22,878 nucleotides of DNA. Source: an uncultured Lachnospiraceae bacterium. GTDB lineage: Bacteria; Bacillota_A; Clostridia; Lachnospirales; Lachnospiraceae. The DNA lies in contig CADCIU010000046.1 in assembly GCA_902801585.1 (NCBI GenBank), forward strand, positions 1-22,878. The letters are read 5' to 3'. Below the pieces are notes generated by a model. It was not told the DNA's origin. It was given only the letters and a program-made list of their open reading frames with translations, and did no database searches. The position numbers and the translations under genes were made by a program. This document shows, in pieces, positions 20,857 through 22,878 of the stretch. Every line of letters begins with the position of its first letter. The stretch's first letter is position 1.

Positions 20857-22629
20857 ATGGGAGTGCAGAAGAAGGCGGCGAAGCTGAACACAGGATCGCC
20901 TCATTTTGCAGCATTAATACAAACGGCAGCATTTATGGCCGTATGGATCTGTTTGAATCCCACCCTGTCCAAGGCGGGGGATCTCAATGTCGCGGAATTT
21001 CTGATGTCCGGGGGGAGAATCCGCTCCGGATTTTTCTTTATCTCGCCGGGACTGGCCAAAATCCTGAGATGGTGCGGCGGGATCCTGCCCGGCAATTGGT
21101 GGGCGCTGATCTCTATTGTGCTGGCCACGATATTTGTTTATATATTTCTCTGGTATCTGTGGAAGTGCTTTATGGACAGTCATATTTTCACCGGAGTTTT
21201 TTTCTCGCTGTTTTTTATGTTGGTCCTGTGGGAGATGTTCATGAGGCTGGATCTCAACTTCACCCAGACATCGACCATGGCTGCGCTTTCAGGGTTTTTA
21301 CTCATTTACGATGCCTTCAATGAGGAGCGAAGACAGAGCGGGAAGAGGACCGCAGCTGCGATGATCACGGCTGGCGTGATCCTGGGCATTCTTGCGGGCG
21401 AGATTCGCCTGAAAGCACTCATACTTGTGCTGCCCTTCGAATGGATGGTCATCGGCTACCGCTTTCTGCTGCCGCTTACATCCCGCAGTATCCCGGAATC
21501 CGTAAGAAAATCCTTTGTAAACAAAAAGAGATTTCTTGCGTGCCTGGCGGTCTGTACAGGTATCGTCATTTCCAGCTTCGCGATCCAGAGAATTTACTGG
21601 GCTGTGAATCCTCAGTGGAAAGAGTACACACAGGCCAATGCGCTCAGAGAGGACATCTGTGACTATTTTGACCGATATCCGGCTTACAGCGAGAACCGTG
21701 AGCTCTACGAAGAGAGAGGGCTGACGGAGAGCTGGGTCAATATGGTGAAGAATTTCAACACCAGCGACGAGAACCACTTTTCCTCTGAGCAGCTCCGCAA
21801 GATGGTCGAGCTGCGAGGAAAGTCCACGATGACGGTGGGGATCTTTAAGAAAGTGCTCGGATGGCATGCATCCGCATGCCGGTGTTTCGTGCTGTTCCTA
21901 TTGTGTCTGTTCCTATATCGGGGATGGAAGAACAGTGCTTTGCCTATGCTGGGATTTATATGTTCCTTTGTCATGTGCTCTTTTTATCTGATCCATTTGG
22001 GGAGAATCATGTGGCATGTGATCAACGGCTATACTCTGTGCGGGATCATGGCCTTCATCGCCATGCAGAAAAATGAGCTGGTGCATGAGCCGGTACGCAG
22101 GGTCAAGCTGTCAGCGGGAATCTTCTGGGCAGCCGTGTCGGCACTTATGCTGGCATTTTTATCTTTTGCGATGTACACTGAAAAGAAGGGGCATGGGATC
22201 CCGAGACCGCAGGTAACGGATTCGCTGCAGGCACAGGTACTCGACTATATCGACAAAGACGGAGATACGCCGTATTTTTACGGAAAAATCGGCTACAGGT
22301 ATACGGTATGCCATAATATATGGTCGAGTCACTCGTCGGATTATCTGGACAATTATTTCCCGCTGTCGGGAAACATGATTTTGGGAAGTAAGGACAAGCT
22401 TGCCGAGTTCGGGATCGAAGACGTGTACCGGAGTCTCTATGAGAATCCGGACGTCAGGATTTTTTACTGCAAGGATATGGTCGGTGATTTCCTCGTTTAC
22501 ATGAGGGAATACTACGATGATCATATTGCTGTCTCCGAAGCGGAGGCGATCCCGGGGGCTCGTTTTATCCGATATTCAGCCTCGTTTTATCCGATATTCA
22601 GCACCGGTGGTCCCGACCGCGTCATCTGA
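20857..22629 (+). CDS. Large multi-pass membrane protein, C-terminus altered by a tandem duplication
   Basis: This is a 590-residue polytopic protein with about 11 hydrophobic segments (around 17-34, 82-104, 109-128, 140-153, 166-181, 188-207, 227-248, 342-355, 362-381, 386-403 and 420-440). It has a hydrophilic loop at about 249-340 (WAVNPQWKEYTQAN onward) and a soluble C-terminal domain after about 445. The layout resembles GT-C-type glycosyltransferases that use lipid-linked sugars, but I cannot name a family and see no decisive motif. GAGAGG before the ATG at 20857 fits. From about residue 576 on, the sequence is produced by a 22-bp tandem duplication (22559-22602) that shifts the frame and brings in the TGA at 22627. 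The intact protein would be at least 75 residues longer. So it is probably a truncated allele. Confidence 0.75.
   Translation: MGVQKKAAKLNTGSPHFAALIQTAAFMAVWICLNPTLSKAGDLNVAEFLMSGGRIRSGFFFISPGLAKILRWCGGILPGNWWALISIVLATIFVYIFLWYLWKCFMDSHIFTGVFFSLFFMLVLWEMFMRLDLNFTQTSTMAALSGFLLIYDAFNEERRQSGKRTAAAMITAGVILGILAGEIRLKALILVLPFEWMVIGYRFLLPLTSRSIPESVRKSFVNKKRFLACLAVCTGIVISSFAIQRIYWAVNPQWKEYTQANALREDICDYFDRYPAYSENRELYEERGLTESWVNMVKNFNTSDENHFSSEQLRKMVELRGKSTMTVGIFKKVLGWHASACRCFVLFLLCLFLYRGWKNSALPMLGFICSFVMCSFYLIHLGRIMWHVINGYTLCGIMAFIAMQKNELVHEPVRRVKLSAGIFWAAVSALMLAFLSFAMYTEKKGHGIPRPQVTDSLQAQVLDYIDKDGDTPYFYGKIGYRYTVCHNIWSSHSSDYLDNYFPLSGNMILGSKDKLAEFGIEDVYRSLYENPDVRIFYCKDMVGDFLVYMREYYDDHIAVSEAEAIPGARFIRYSASFYPIFSTGGPDRVI
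22559..22602 (+). repeat. Perfect 22-bp tandem duplication that shifts the reading frame
   Basis: Bases 22559-22580 and 22581-22602 are identical (each begins CTCGTTTTATCC and ends GATATTCAGC). The flanking bases differ, so the unit is exactly 22 bp, two copies. Since 22 is not a multiple of three, the copy number sets the downstream frame: one copy continues, two copies stop at 22627. Confidence 0.95.
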
Positions 22630-22878
22630 AACCGGCGTGACGGGAGCGTTTACTCTGTCTGACAAGTATGCAAAGGATGAAAATGTAGTCTTAGAAATCG
22701 CCGCGGATCTGATGCTCGATCTGGAGCAAGCTGAGAAATATCAGGATTTTTACATAAATGTGGTTGAGAATCCTGCGAACGGGGTCTATTCTTACGGTAT
22801 GACCTGCAGTGACGGGGCTTTGAGCGGCAAGATCCTGTGTACGACAGGCACGTGGACGAAGGACAGCGCCACGGCAGC
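22604..22878 (+). pseudogene. Displaced 3' coding part of the membrane-protein gene (runs off the window)
   Basis: If one 22-bp copy is removed, the frame of the membrane-protein gene passes from RFIRYSA into this segment and stays open for all 91 codons to the window edge. It encodes PVVPTASSETGVTGAFTLSD, then a hydrophilic stretch including DENVVLEIAADLMLDLEQAEKY-like sequence, and TCSDGALSGKILCTTGTW. The two other forward frames stop within about 40 bp (TGA at 22627 and 22638). There is no ribosome site or start codon of its own near the beginning. It is best read as the former C-terminal domain, now untranslated in this allele. Confidence 0.75.

Noticed and set aside
20805..21323. 172-codon plus-strand frame starting at the GTG over the phosphoesterase stop
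   Set aside because: It overlaps the membrane-protein gene in another frame, has no hydrophobic or domain pattern, and the membrane-protein frame has clear transmembrane periodicity.
1..22878. CRISPR array, tRNA/rRNA, insertion sequence or prophage remnants
   Set aside because: Reading for regular spaced repeats, tRNA-like folds, transposase or integrase motifs, and terminal inverted repeats gave nothing convincing.

Overview
This window looks like a Firmicutes chromosome, most likely a Lachnospiraceae-type Clostridium. All convincing genes are on the + strand, Shine-Dalgarno sites are strong (AAGGAGG-like), promoters are sigma-A-like, base composition is roughly half G+C by eye, and the Wzz / BY-kinase / PHP-phosphatase / LCP set is the Gram-positive version of polysaccharide export control. 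It reads as an extracellular polysaccharide (capsule, EPS or wall glycopolymer) locus. No menaquinone or isoprenoid pathway genes accompany the MenD-like and IspD-like genes, so these are probably recruited glycan enzymes. I see no RNA gene, CRISPR array, transposase or integrase.

Left edge (1-2061): the last codons of an upstream gene, then two tandem paralogues for small secreted FN3-like proteins (180-863, 1175-1876). Each has its own TTGATT-17 bp-TATAAT promoter and its own hairpin terminator. The second has a 12-bp direct repeat just upstream of its -35 box and a G+C-rich leader.

Biosynthetic block (2062-15614): a membrane-anchored GT2, then a long tightly packed operon. It encodes a GT4 glycosyltransferase, a pyruvyl transferase, a CDP-alcohol phosphatidyltransferase-family protein, an IspD/TarI-like cytidylyltransferase, an NAD-dependent epimerase/dehydratase, a Stealth-family sugar-phosphate transferase, a Wzy-like polymerase, a second pyruvyl transferase, a Wzx-like flippase, a MenD-like ThDP enzyme and an SDR. 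Together these suggest a Wzx/Wzy-made, phosphodiester-containing, pyruvylated polymer with at least one unusual building block. No initiating phosphoglycosyltransferase is in the window.

Export and control block (15729-20808): LCP ligase, Wzz-like modulator, BY-kinase, a third secreted FN3 protein with its own strong expression signals and terminator, then from a new promoter the PHP tyrosine phosphatase overlapping a calcineurin-like phosphoesterase.

Right edge (20857-22878): a large multi-pass membrane protein whose frame is broken near the 3' end by a perfect 22-bp tandem duplication. Deleting one copy restores an open frame to the end of the window. This is the most striking feature and may be a phase-variation switch, a fixed lesion or an assembly error.
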